Shown: piece after piece, positions 1 to 7,004 of the stretch | Numbering within the stretch: position 1 is the stretch's first letter | Layout: each line of letters begins with the position of its first letter | Made by a program: the position numbers and the translations under genes | The notes under the pieces: generated by a model | The model's input: only the letters and a program-made list of their open reading frames with translations | Told to the model about the DNA's origin: nothing | Databases searched by the model: none | From: JBMNEH01 sp050948665 | GTDB lineage: Bacteria; Bacillota; Clostridia; Christensenellales; UMGS416 | Assembly (NCBI GenBank): GCA_050948665.1 | Contig: JBMNEH010000001.1 | Coordinates: 558,001 to 622,000, forward strand | Length of the DNA stretch: 64,000 nucleotides | Direction of reading: 5' to 3'

Positions 1-29
1 TGCGTATGTCCTTAGCTCCCTAAAAGGCC

Positions 30-49
30 AACGCCCCGGCCGGGACGTT
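30..49. other. near-perfect palindrome downstream of rsmG
   Basis: A 20-base inverted repeat with arms AACGCCCCGG and CCGGGACGTT and one mismatched pair, which is a G-U wobble on the minus strand. It lies about 50 bases past the rsmG stop. Read on the minus strand it is followed by GGCCTTTTA, so it may be a weak terminator for the rsmG gene string. There is no natural loop, so this is tentative. Confidence 0.3.
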
Positions 50-99
50 TGTTAAAAGGAACGTATTTTTTTCGGGCTGAACGGGATCCCGGCAGACGG

Positions 100-798
100 C
101 TATAGGGGCTTTTTGGCAGGCAGGCCGGCCTTCCGGGGGAAGGCGGGCGCGATGGGGTGCTTTTTCTCCGCCGTGACCAGATGAAACGCACGGCTCTCTC
201 CGGGGAGGGTGTAAGTTTCCGAACGGGGCATCGACAGCCCTACCTTCGGAAATGCGCGGCGGGCGGCCGCCAGTTCTTCCTCGATTTCCGCCCCCTTCTG
301 GCAGAGCAACAGCCCCCCGACCTTCAGAAAGGGGGAAAGGTATTCACCCAGCACCGGCAGCGCCGCCACCGCCCGGGCGGCTGCCACGTCAAACCGCTCC
401 CTGAGGATGGGATCCCGTCCCGCGTCTTCCGCCCGTCCCCAGCGGCAGAGCACATTCCCCAGGCCCAGAGCTTCCGTCGCTCCCGCCAGGAACTCCACCC
501 GTTTACGGAGACTGTCCAGCAGCATGACCTTCAGGTCGGGCCGGGCGATGGCAAAGACCATTCCCGGAAAGCCGGCGCCGGTACCCACATCGATCACCTT
601 CGCCCCCTCCGGCAGCCGTGCCAACGGCAGAAGGCTGTCCAGAAAGTGGCGGACCGCGATCCCCCGGGGATCGGTAATGGCAGTCAGATTCATGACCATG
701 TTTTTCTCCAACAGAAGGGCGGCGTAAGCCTCCAGCTTTTCCGCTGTTTCCGGGGAGAGAGGGAAGCTTTCTCCGGTGATTGCGGTGATCTCACCCAT
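100..798 (-). CDS. rsmG: 16S rRNA (guanine-527-N7)-methyltransferase RsmG (GidB)
   Basis: This SAM-dependent enzyme methylates G527 of 16S rRNA in the small ribosomal subunit; loss causes low-level streptomycin resistance in many bacteria. The 232-residue length is normal for the family. The Rossmann motif I DVGTGAGFPG is at residues 70-79, preceded by the family segment MNLTAITDP (about 36-44) and HFLDSL. The start is the ATG whose A is also the last base of the upstream TAA (TAATG), implying translational coupling to the small membrane gene. A longer frame reaching further upstream would overlap that gene and was rejected. Confidence 0.96.
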   Translation of the reverse strand: MGEITAITGESFPLSPETAEKLEAYAALLLEKNMVMNLTAITDPRGIAVRHFLDSLLPLARLPEGAKVIDVGTGAGFPGMVFAIARPDLKVMLLDSLRKRVEFLAGATEALGLGNVLCRWGRAEDAGRDPILRERFDVAAARAVAALPVLGEYLSPFLKVGGLLLCQKGAEIEEELAAARRAFPKVGLSMPRSETYTLPGESRAFHLVTAEKKHPIAPAFPRKAGLPAKKPL

Positions 799-1013
799 TA
801 CAGGACAAACTTGGTCAGTACCCAGACGGTAATGATGATGACCGCGGCGGCGATCAAAAGACCTTTCCAAATCTTCCCCGCCACCTTGATTGCCAGCACC
901 AGCAGTACGATGATCCCCACTGCCCAGATAATATCGTTAAAGCTCAGAGAAAAAAGGCCATTCTCGGAAACCTGCTCCACGATACCGCTGCCCTGTTCAA
1001 TAACCTCGTTCAT
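798..1013 (-). CDS. small two-helix membrane protein
   Basis: A 71-residue protein of unknown function. A polar N-terminus (about 25 residues) is followed by two hydrophobic stretches, about residues 26-43 and 48-68, separated by a short basic linker KVAGKIWK, as expected of a helical hairpin in the membrane. It has a good ribosome binding site (AAAGGAG, 6 bases before ATG). Its ATG overlaps the stop of the DUF5131 gene (ATGA) and its stop overlaps the rsmG start (TAATG), so it is locked into a four-gene string. I recognise no family; the support is the overlap architecture and the clean hydrophobic pattern. Confidence 0.75.
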   Translation of the reverse strand: MNEVIEQGSGIVEQVSENGLFSLSFNDIIWAVGIIVLLVLAIKVAGKIWKGLLIAAAVIIITVWVLTKFVL

Positions 1014-1735
1014 AGTTGCTCCTTTGTGTTTAATCCGGCTTTCATAGCCTGAAGAAATTGTTGCGCCCGCGGTATACGGTAGATCACGCCGTCTTTTTCC
1101 AGACGGGCGCCGGTTTGACGGAAGGTAAAGGGGATCCCCGCCTCCCTGCACTGAACCGCCAGTGATTCCACCCAGCTGAACCGGCAGACCCGGGCATCAG
1201 GCCCGGATTCGCCCCCTGCCGATACCTCCTCGATGGCCGGGGTGAGCCAGGGACGGAGATCGATTTTCTCCAATAACGGTTCGCAGATGATCCGCTTATG
1301 GGCGATGGGCGCCGCCAAGAATATAGGCAGCCGCTCTTCCGCCCGGCGCTGATCCTCGCAGGTGACGCAGAGAGTGACATTGCTCCAGCCCGCTCCCCAA
1401 CCCTCCGGCAGGCAGGAGGCCAGCCGGGAGATACGCTTTGTGATGATCAAGAAGGACAAGTCCTTCCGTACAAATATAGCCTCCCAGGCCCGGGGACGCC
1501 ACGCATCGGCCTCCTCCAGGAAAAAATCACTGGAAAAGCAGGTATAGACCTTTTTCCCGGACGGGATCTTCCATTCACCCCGGCGGTTCTTCCTCAAAGG
1601 GAGGTCGATATCCCGGTTCATCGTGATAAGGGAGCTGTCCTTACCGTGCTGCCCGTCAATACGGTAGACATAGCAATGCAGGCAGCCGGGGCTCAGCCTG
1701 CGGCAGCCGTGCCAGGGATTCCACCCGACGGTCAT
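1010..1735 (-). CDS. DUF5131 (phage Gp37/Gp68-like) family protein
   Basis: A 241-residue protein of the DUF5131 family, once named phage Gp37/Gp68-like. The N-terminus GWNPWHGC...GCLHCY carries the family cysteines at residues 11, 18 and 21, a spacing that suggests a metal or Fe-S site. The segment VTCEDQRRAEERLPIF and the later GGESGP motif are also typical. The biochemical role is not established. Homologues occur in phages and in chromosomes; no other phage gene is nearby, so this looks like a resident copy. It overlaps the serine hydrolase upstream by one base and the small membrane gene downstream by four. Confidence 0.88.
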   Translation of the reverse strand: MTVGWNPWHGCRRLSPGCLHCYVYRIDGQHGKDSSLITMNRDIDLPLRKNRRGEWKIPSGKKVYTCFSSDFFLEEADAWRPRAWEAIFVRKDLSFLIITKRISRLASCLPEGWGAGWSNVTLCVTCEDQRRAEERLPIFLAAPIAHKRIICEPLLEKIDLRPWLTPAIEEVSAGGESGPDARVCRFSWVESLAVQCREAGIPFTFRQTGARLEKDGVIYRIPRAQQFLQAMKAGLNTKEQL

Positions 1736-2646
1736 TACAGCCGGCTGAGCAGTTCCTCATGGAGGGCCTGCCTGACCGCCGGGAAATCACCGTTTTCCGG
1801 ACATTGTACCGCCACTACCGCATCCGCCTCCGGAAGCACTGTGGTGACCTGCCCGAAGGCGCCGTCCGCCCTGTAGGAACGGGGATAGGGACTGATCCAG
1901 AACTGATAGCCGTAGCCGCAGCGCCAAATATCCTCCAGCTGGGGGATCTCGATCTGTTTGGAGGAGGCCGCTTCCACCCAGGCCTCGGAAACCAACTGCT
2001 GCCCTTGCCAGCGGCCCTTCTGCAGGTAGAGCTGACCCAGGGACATCATATCCCGAATGCCCATATACATACCGCCGCCGCCGAAGCTGTGGCCCATGGG
2101 ACAATGCTCCCATATGGGGTGCGCTATCCCCATGGGAGCCAGCACGCGCTGGTAAAGAAAGGCCGCCATGGTCATGCCCAGCCGGGCCTCCGCCATGCAG
2201 CCGGCAAGGTAGCTGTCGGCCGTGGAGTATTCAAAGCGGGTCCCCGGATTGGTTTCCAGAGGCAGCGACAGCATGTACCGGATATAATCCGGCATGCCGG
2301 TGCCCTCACGGCGGTCGGTATTCATCAGCAACGGGCGGTTCCAGCCGGAGGACATGGTGAGCAGATGCCGGAGGGTGATCTCACGCACCCGGGGATCGCT
2401 CCCGGGAGAGACCTTATCCGGAAAAATCTCCGTCAGCTTATCCTCCAGGGAGAGCACCCCTTCCCCGATGGCGATGCCAACTACGGTGGACATAAAGGAT
2501 TTTGTATGGGAGTAAATATTCCTCGGTACGTCCTGTATCCAGTGATATTCCCCGGCGGGCTTTCCATACTGCAGCATCGCCGCAGCTTCACAGGGCAGCT
2601 TCTGATCGTTCACCCGGTCGATAAAATTCCGTAAGTATGGATGCAT
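1735..2646 (-). CDS. serine hydrolase of the beta-lactamase/PBP4 (class C) superfamily
   Basis: A 303-residue penicillin-recognising-fold hydrolase. The SxxK nucleophile motif is SHTK at residues 46-49 and the tyrosine motif Y-S-T is at 140-142. No signal peptide or lipobox is visible, so it should be cytoplasmic, unlike true beta-lactamases. Such proteins are often esterases, amidases or D-aminopeptidases; the substrate cannot be read. It is the first gene of a four-gene string ending in rsmG. Its leader holds a promoter and an attenuator-like terminator (listed separately), so expression may be controlled by early termination. Confidence 0.85.
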   Translation of the reverse strand: MHPYLRNFIDRVNDQKLPCEAAAMLQYGKPAGEYHWIQDVPRNIYSHTKSFMSTVVGIAIGEGVLSLEDKLTEIFPDKVSPGSDPRVREITLRHLLTMSSGWNRPLLMNTDRREGTGMPDYIRYMLSLPLETNPGTRFEYSTADSYLAGCMAEARLGMTMAAFLYQRVLAPMGIAHPIWEHCPMGHSFGGGGMYMGIRDMMSLGQLYLQKGRWQGQQLVSEAWVEAASSKQIEIPQLEDIWRCGYGYQFWISPYPRSYRADGAFGQVTTVLPEADAVVAVQCPENGDFPAVRQALHEELLSRL

Positions 2647-2754
2647 GGGAACCTCCTTGCCACTCCGGTCCGCGGGGCCGGTTTCTGCGGGTATTCTATC
2701 ATAATCCGCGGCATATTTCCACCCGGGCAGGGGAAAACCCCGCTTCTCCGACAG

Positions 2755-2784
2755 AATAAAAGAACCCCCCTTAGGGAGGCTCCC
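2755..2784 (-). terminator. intrinsic terminator with overlapping alternative hairpin in the serine hydrolase leader
   Basis: On the minus-strand transcript CCTCCC-TAA-GGGGGG (2779-2765) forms a stem followed by TTCTTTTATT. The CTCCC arm can instead pair with the GGGAG just upstream of it (2784-2774), and a GGCCAAAAGGCC hairpin sits just before. Two mutually exclusive hairpins of this kind are the layout of an attenuator. It lies between the proposed promoter (near 2872) and the serine hydrolase start (2646). Confidence 0.55.
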
Positions 2785-2871
2785 GGCCTTTTGGCCATAG
2801 GTAAAAATGTGAAATTAAGAAGAAATAGGAAAAAAAACAGAAAATGTACATTCGCTATTGCGAACTGATAG

Positions 2872-2900
2872 AATATAACATAATCTAACATCAAAGTAAA
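2872..2900 (-). promoter_or_regulatory. candidate sigma-A promoter for the serine hydrolase/rsmG string
   Basis: Reading on the minus strand, -35 TTTACT (2900-2895), a 17-base spacer and -10 TATATT (2877-2872). It would give a leader of about 220 bases that includes a TTCGC-AATA-GCGAA hairpin, a U-rich run and the terminator at 2755-2784. Confidence 0.45.
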
Positions 2901-2924
2901 GAGGGAAGATATTACAAATAATAT

Positions 2925-2938
2925 ACCATATATATGGT
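2925..2938. promoter_or_regulatory. perfect 14-base palindrome, candidate operator
   Basis: ACCATATATATGGT is a perfect palindrome in the AT-rich part of the 470-base divergent gap between the serine hydrolase (-) and the alpha-galactosidase-like gene (+). Its position suggests an operator serving one or both genes. The rest of the gap (2647-3117) holds the minus-strand leader and no gene I can support. Confidence 0.4.
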
Positions 2939-3117
2939 CAATATAACCATCAAACCCACCGATTCTCGCCCCGTGGCGGAATAATATGCCTCTTAATGGC
3001 GCTCCGGCGGTGTTTCAAGACAGTAAAGAAGGGGAAGGACACCGGCGGCTCATGCAGGAAAAACCCGTGTAAACGGCGAAATTGACATGTAATACTTTGT
3101 ATGCTTTGGAGGTGTTT

Positions 3118-5112
3118 ATGGCTTTGATGAAACCCACCGTGGTCACCGACCTGCGTATGGAGGTCGGGGCGTGCGCCCTTGAGGTGCAATCGAACGGCGC
3201 GTTTGCCTGGTTCTTGGACGGAAAACGTATCCGCAGATTTCATTCCCTGGCGTCTGTGGCGGACGGACGGCGTATCGATACCCGTACCGCAAGCAGAAAA
3301 AATATCCGCGAGGAGGACGTCCGGACTGTATGGGGCGTCGGGCGGACGCTCTTTGTGACCTATGAGGCCGAAGGGCTGCTGCTGGAGCAGCGGCTCACAC
3401 TGTTCTCTGACAGGAGGGAGTTGATGGCCTCCGTTGCCCTCCACGACGGGGAGAAGCTCACCGAGAGCAACTTCCTGGCGCCGCTGGATAATCCCTACCC
3501 GGACGCCGACGAGGAGCTGCTTTTCCGCTCGCTGGATCAACGGATGCTGCTGACACCTTATGACAATGATATGTGGGTGCGCTGGGAAGCCACCCCTCTC
3601 CGCCCAGGCAGAACCAGTTACGATGTTTCCGCCCTGTTTGACGACAAATCCAGGCAGGGTATGGTGCTGGGGGCGGTGGACCATGATGTATGGAAGAACG
3701 CCATCGCCTGCTCCGCCTGGGACGCCCGCTGCGTCATGGCATATTCCGGTGTGGCGGACGCCGCCACCCATGACAGCCTGCCCCACGGCACGCTGACCGG
3801 CGAATGGGTGGAGTCTTCCCGCTTTATGGTGGGTTGGTACCGGGATATCCGGGACGGGCTGGAAACCTTTGCCGATTACTGCGCCGCCAAGCGTCCGGCG
3901 TTGGCATGGGAGCAGCCGGTACCCTTCGGATGGAACAGCTTTTCCGGATTGGGTCTTACCACGCTGGAGGGCTGGGAGGCAGCGGCTGACCTGTTGTACT
4001 CTCTGCCGGATTTCGGGGATACCGAGGGCGTGACCTACGCTAACCTGGACGCTACCTTCGGGTTGGACGCGGAAAAAAAGGCCGCGCTGGTAAAAAAATT
4101 CCATGACAGAGGACAGAAGTGCGGCACCTACGGCGGCCCCTTCCTCTACCATCGTCTTTTCAGCAACCGGCAGGTCCCCGGTTCGGATATTCCTTTAAGC
4201 GACCTGATCCTCAAGGACGCCCGGGGAAACGCGCTGCCCACCATTGACGGCACCACTCCGCTGGACTGCACCCACCCTGCCTGGGAGACATATGCCCGGA
4301 CGATCGTGCGGAATGCCGCGGCGGAGGGATTTGATTATCTGAAGATCGATTTTCTTGCCCACGGCGCGGTAGAGGGCTGTCACCATAACCCCGAGATCCG
4401 TACCGGCCGGCAGGCATACACCTATGGTATGCGCATTATTACGGACGAGCTGTCCAGAGCGGGCCACCCGATATTCCTCTCCCTCTCCATCGCCCCGCTG
4501 TTCCCCCATGGCTACGGCCACGCGCGGCGCTGCTGCTGCGACGCCTTCGGTCATACCGAGGATGTGCGCTATATTTTAAACGCGCTGAACTTCGGCTGGT
4601 GGACAAACCGTACCCTTTACGCGCTGAATGACCCGGATCATATCGCACTGTACAATTCCGTAATCGACGGAAGGGGCCCCACCCTGTTTGCCGAAGCGCG
4701 CAGCAGGTACAATGCCGCGGTGATCTCCGGGACGGTGATGCTCCTCAGCGACAATTACGGACCCGACGGGGATTCGGAGCTGATAGAGCGATCCCGGAAG
4801 CGGGCGGAGGAACTGGCCACCAACCCGGCATTGAATGCCATCGCCCGGAGCAAGGTCGCTTTCCGTCCGGTGGAGTTGTCAGCGGATACCGCCGCGGTTT
4901 ACAGAGCGGATATTGACGGGAAGACCTACGCGGCCTTTTTCAACTTCGCCCGCACCCCCGGGACACTGTCGCTGGAAGCGATAAGGGGAAGCATTCCGGC
5001 AGCCGGGCGCGTGAAGGATCTGAACCGCGGCGTGGAATGGGATTACACCTCGGTGCTGACGGTGGCGTTGGAGCCCATGGATTCCGCGATCGTGGAGATC
5101 ACTTCTCTGTAG
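3118..5112 (+). CDS. alpha-galactosidase-like glycoside hydrolase (GH36/clan GH-D)
   Basis: A 664-residue clan GH-D enzyme expected to hydrolyse alpha-galactosides. An N-terminal beta-rich region (to about residue 250) precedes a TIM barrel. The nucleophile motif is KIDF at about 409-412, with GWNSF (about 271-275) and NLDATFG (about 309-315) as barrel-strand motifs; a short C-terminal beta domain follows. There is no signal peptide, so it is probably cytoplasmic. The ATG at 3118 has GGAGGT four bases upstream, a short spacing; the ATG at 3127 is an alternative. GH36 versus a related subfamily cannot be settled by eye, so substrate is inferred. Confidence 0.85.
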   Translation: MALMKPTVVTDLRMEVGACALEVQSNGAFAWFLDGKRIRRFHSLASVADGRRIDTRTASRKNIREEDVRTVWGVGRTLFVTYEAEGLLLEQRLTLFSDRRELMASVALHDGEKLTESNFLAPLDNPYPDADEELLFRSLDQRMLLTPYDNDMWVRWEATPLRPGRTSYDVSALFDDKSRQGMVLGAVDHDVWKNAIACSAWDARCVMAYSGVADAATHDSLPHGTLTGEWVESSRFMVGWYRDIRDGLETFADYCAAKRPALAWEQPVPFGWNSFSGLGLTTLEGWEAAADLLYSLPDFGDTEGVTYANLDATFGLDAEKKAALVKKFHDRGQKCGTYGGPFLYHRLFSNRQVPGSDIPLSDLILKDARGNALPTIDGTTPLDCTHPAWETYARTIVRNAAAEGFDYLKIDFLAHGAVEGCHHNPEIRTGRQAYTYGMRIITDELSRAGHPIFLSLSIAPLFPHGYGHARRCCCDAFGHTEDVRYILNALNFGWWTNRTLYALNDPDHIALYNSVIDGRGPTLFAEARSRYNAAVISGTVMLLSDNYGPDGDSELIERSRKRAEELATNPALNAIARSKVAFRPVELSADTAAVYRADIDGKTYAAFFNFARTPGTLSLEAIRGSIPAAGRVKDLNRGVEWDYTSVLTVALEPMDSAIVEITSL

Positions 5113-5150
5113 ACGGCAGCCCCGCCGTTTCGACAGGCGCCCCCTCCTCC

Positions 5151-5179
5151 TTGACACAGAAGGGGGGAGGGGGTATACT
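5151..5179 (+). promoter_or_regulatory. near-consensus sigma-A promoter for the ABC-F gene
   Basis: -35 TTGACA (5151-5156), 17-base spacer, -10 TATACT (5174-5179). Transcription would start near 5186, leaving a leader of about 155 bases before the ABC-F ATG. Confidence 0.8.
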
Positions 5180-5192
5180 TATCCCCATCTAC

Positions 5193-5269
5193 ATGTGGAG
5201 GCGCCCCGCGGATGACCGGACTGTGATCTTTGGCAGAGTAAAACATGTGTTTTTTGCTGCAGAAATCAC
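5193..5269 (+). promoter_or_regulatory. ABC-F leader with a four-codon upstream ORF and a long stem-loop
   Basis: GGAGG (5197-5201) precedes the short frame M-T-G-L-stop (5212-5226). Its stop codon lies inside the 5' arm of a nested stem: GTGAT (5223-5227) with ATCAC (5265-5269), GCAG (5233-5236) with CTGC (5257-5260), and AAAACA (5240-5245) with TGTTTT (5248-5253). A longer frame from 5193 also crosses the region. Antibiotic-inducible ABC-F genes often have such leaders; the regulation here is inferred. Confidence 0.45.
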
Positions 5270-5339
5270 GGGAGAATCCGCTGTCTTTTTGTGTTGACTG
5301 CTTTTCCGTGATGTACTTTACTGAATAGGAGGCGACACA

Positions 5340-6944
5340 ATGTCGATGATTCGCGTACAGGATCTGTCCTTTACCTATCCTTCCGGATTTGAGCCGGTGT
5401 TTTCCCGTGTCTCTTTCTCCCTGGATACCGACTGGCGGACGGGTCTCATCAGCCGAAACGGGCGGGGAAAAACCACCTTTCTCAGGCTGCTGATGGGGAA
5501 AATGCCCTATCAGGGCACCATTACGGCGGCGGTGGATTTTTCTTACTTTCCCTTTCCCGTGGAAGAGCCGGAGCGCCCGGCGGAAATCGTGCTTCGGGAG
5601 CTGATCGCCCCCTACGGACGCTGGGAAGCCGAAATGGAGAAGGCGGCAGCATTGGGAGAGGCGGGCATGGATGCCTATGCCGCAGCTTTCGCCGCATATA
5701 TCGACCATGACGGCTATGCCATTGATGAAACCATTGTCCGGGAGACAGCGCTTCTGGGCGTGCGGGAGGGAGTTCTTTCCCGTCCCTTTGCTACCCTCAG
5801 CCCCGGAGAACGGACGAAATGCCTGTTGGCGGCACTGTTCTGCAAGCACCATGCCTTTCTTTTGATCGACGAGCCTACAAACCACCTGGACCTGGAGGGA
5901 AGGCGGCAGGTGGGGGATTATCTTGCCGGAAAAAAAGGCTTTATACTGGTTTCCCATGACAGGGACTTTCTGGATAGATCCGTGGACCATGTGCTGTCCA
6001 TCAACCGGGCGAATATCGAAGTGCAGCAGGGGAATTTCTCCTCCTGGGAGGAAAACCGCCGGCGACAGGACGCCTTTGAGCTGGCGGAAAACGAGAAGCT
6101 TGCGGCGGAAATCAGCAGGCTTCGGAAAGCAGCGGAACGGACTGCCGGGTGGGCGGATAAGGCGGAGAAGAGCAAAATCGGCTTTGATCCCCGGAAAACC
6201 GAGAAGACGACAGGCCGGCGGGTCTTTGAGGGGGCAAAATCCAAAAAGCTGATGTCTTCCGCGAAGGCGGTGGAAAAGCGGCGGAAGGCGGCGCTGGAGG
6301 AGAAGGGGAAACTGCTGAAGAACCTGGAGCGGAGCGACGCCCTGAAGCTCCGTCTCCTGCCTCCGCCTAAGCCGGTGTTCTTCCGGGCGGCGGAGCTGTC
6401 CCTCTGGTATGAACCGGGGAAACCTCTGTTCCTGCCGGTTTCCTTCACACTGGAGCCGGGGGAGCAGGTCGCTGTTACCGGACCCAACGGCTGCGGTAAA
6501 ACCACCCTGCTGAAGGCGGTGCTGGGAGAGACATCGGGGTACAGCGGGGTACTGGAGCGCTGCGGCGGACTGACCGTCTCCTATGTGCCGCAAAGCACGG
6601 ATCACCTGCGGGGGGATTTGACGGAGTATGCCCGGCAGGAGGGGCTGGACATCACGCTTTTCCTGACCATCCTCCGTAAGCTGGATTTCTCCCGCGCCCA
6701 GTTTGAGAAGGATATGGGGGAGTATTCCGGGGGACAAAAGAAAAAGGTGCTGATTGCCGCAGCGCTTTCCCGCCCGGCCCACCTTCTGGTATGGGATGAG
6801 CCGCTGAACTATGTGGATGTGCTCTCCCGTATGCAGATCGAAGAATTACTGACGATCTACCGACCCAGCCTCTTGATGGTGGAGCACGACGCCCGGTTTC
6901 TGGACAATGTGGCGGGCAAGCGTATCGCGCTGGAGAAGGCCTGA
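5340..6944 (+). CDS. ABC-F ribosome-protection ATPase (Lsa/Vga-like)
   Basis: A 534-residue soluble protein with two ABC ATPase domains and no membrane segments. ABC-F proteins of this type bind the ribosomal E site and can dislodge peptidyl-transferase-centre antibiotics. Domain 1 has Walker A SRNGRGKTT (38-46), signature LSPGERTK and Walker B LLIDEPTNHLD. A highly charged linker follows, then domain 2 with GPNGCGKTT, YSGGQKKK and LLVWDEPLNYVD. The first Walker A begins with S rather than G, and the second D-loop region reads NYVD rather than NHLD, as in several Lsa-type proteins. AGGAGG is 7 bases before ATG. Which drugs, if any, it protects against cannot be read. Confidence 0.88.
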   Translation: MSMIRVQDLSFTYPSGFEPVFSRVSFSLDTDWRTGLISRNGRGKTTFLRLLMGKMPYQGTITAAVDFSYFPFPVEEPERPAEIVLRELIAPYGRWEAEMEKAAALGEAGMDAYAAAFAAYIDHDGYAIDETIVRETALLGVREGVLSRPFATLSPGERTKCLLAALFCKHHAFLLIDEPTNHLDLEGRRQVGDYLAGKKGFILVSHDRDFLDRSVDHVLSINRANIEVQQGNFSSWEENRRRQDAFELAENEKLAAEISRLRKAAERTAGWADKAEKSKIGFDPRKTEKTTGRRVFEGAKSKKLMSSAKAVEKRRKAALEEKGKLLKNLERSDALKLRLLPPPKPVFFRAAELSLWYEPGKPLFLPVSFTLEPGEQVAVTGPNGCGKTTLLKAVLGETSGYSGVLERCGGLTVSYVPQSTDHLRGDLTEYARQEGLDITLFLTILRKLDFSRAQFEKDMGEYSGGQKKKVLIAAALSRPAHLLVWDEPLNYVDVLSRMQIEELLTIYRPSLLMVEHDARFLDNVAGKRIALEKA

Positions 6945-6963
6945 CATCCCTTGAGATAAAAAG

Positions 6964-6995
6964 AAATCCCTTCCGCCTTTTGGCGGAAGGGATTT
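6964..6995. terminator. bidirectional intrinsic terminator between ABC-F and hndD
   Basis: A perfect 14-bp stem, AAATCCCTTCCGCC / GGCGGAAGGGATTT, with loop TTTT. On the minus strand it is followed by CTTTTTATC, making it the terminator of the hnd operon; on the plus strand it follows the ABC-F gene. Confidence 0.9.
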
Positions 6996-7004
6996 GTCTG
7001 CCGA

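Noticed and set aside
1010..1735. DUF5131 gene as evidence of a prophage
   Set aside because: No integrase, structural, lysis or attachment-site features are near, and the gene is tightly embedded in a chromosomal gene string.
5037..5297. 86-codon frame across the alpha-galactosidase end and the ABC-F promoter
   Set aside because: It begins inside another gene and crosses the promoter; only its last part could serve as a leader peptide and is treated as part of the leader.
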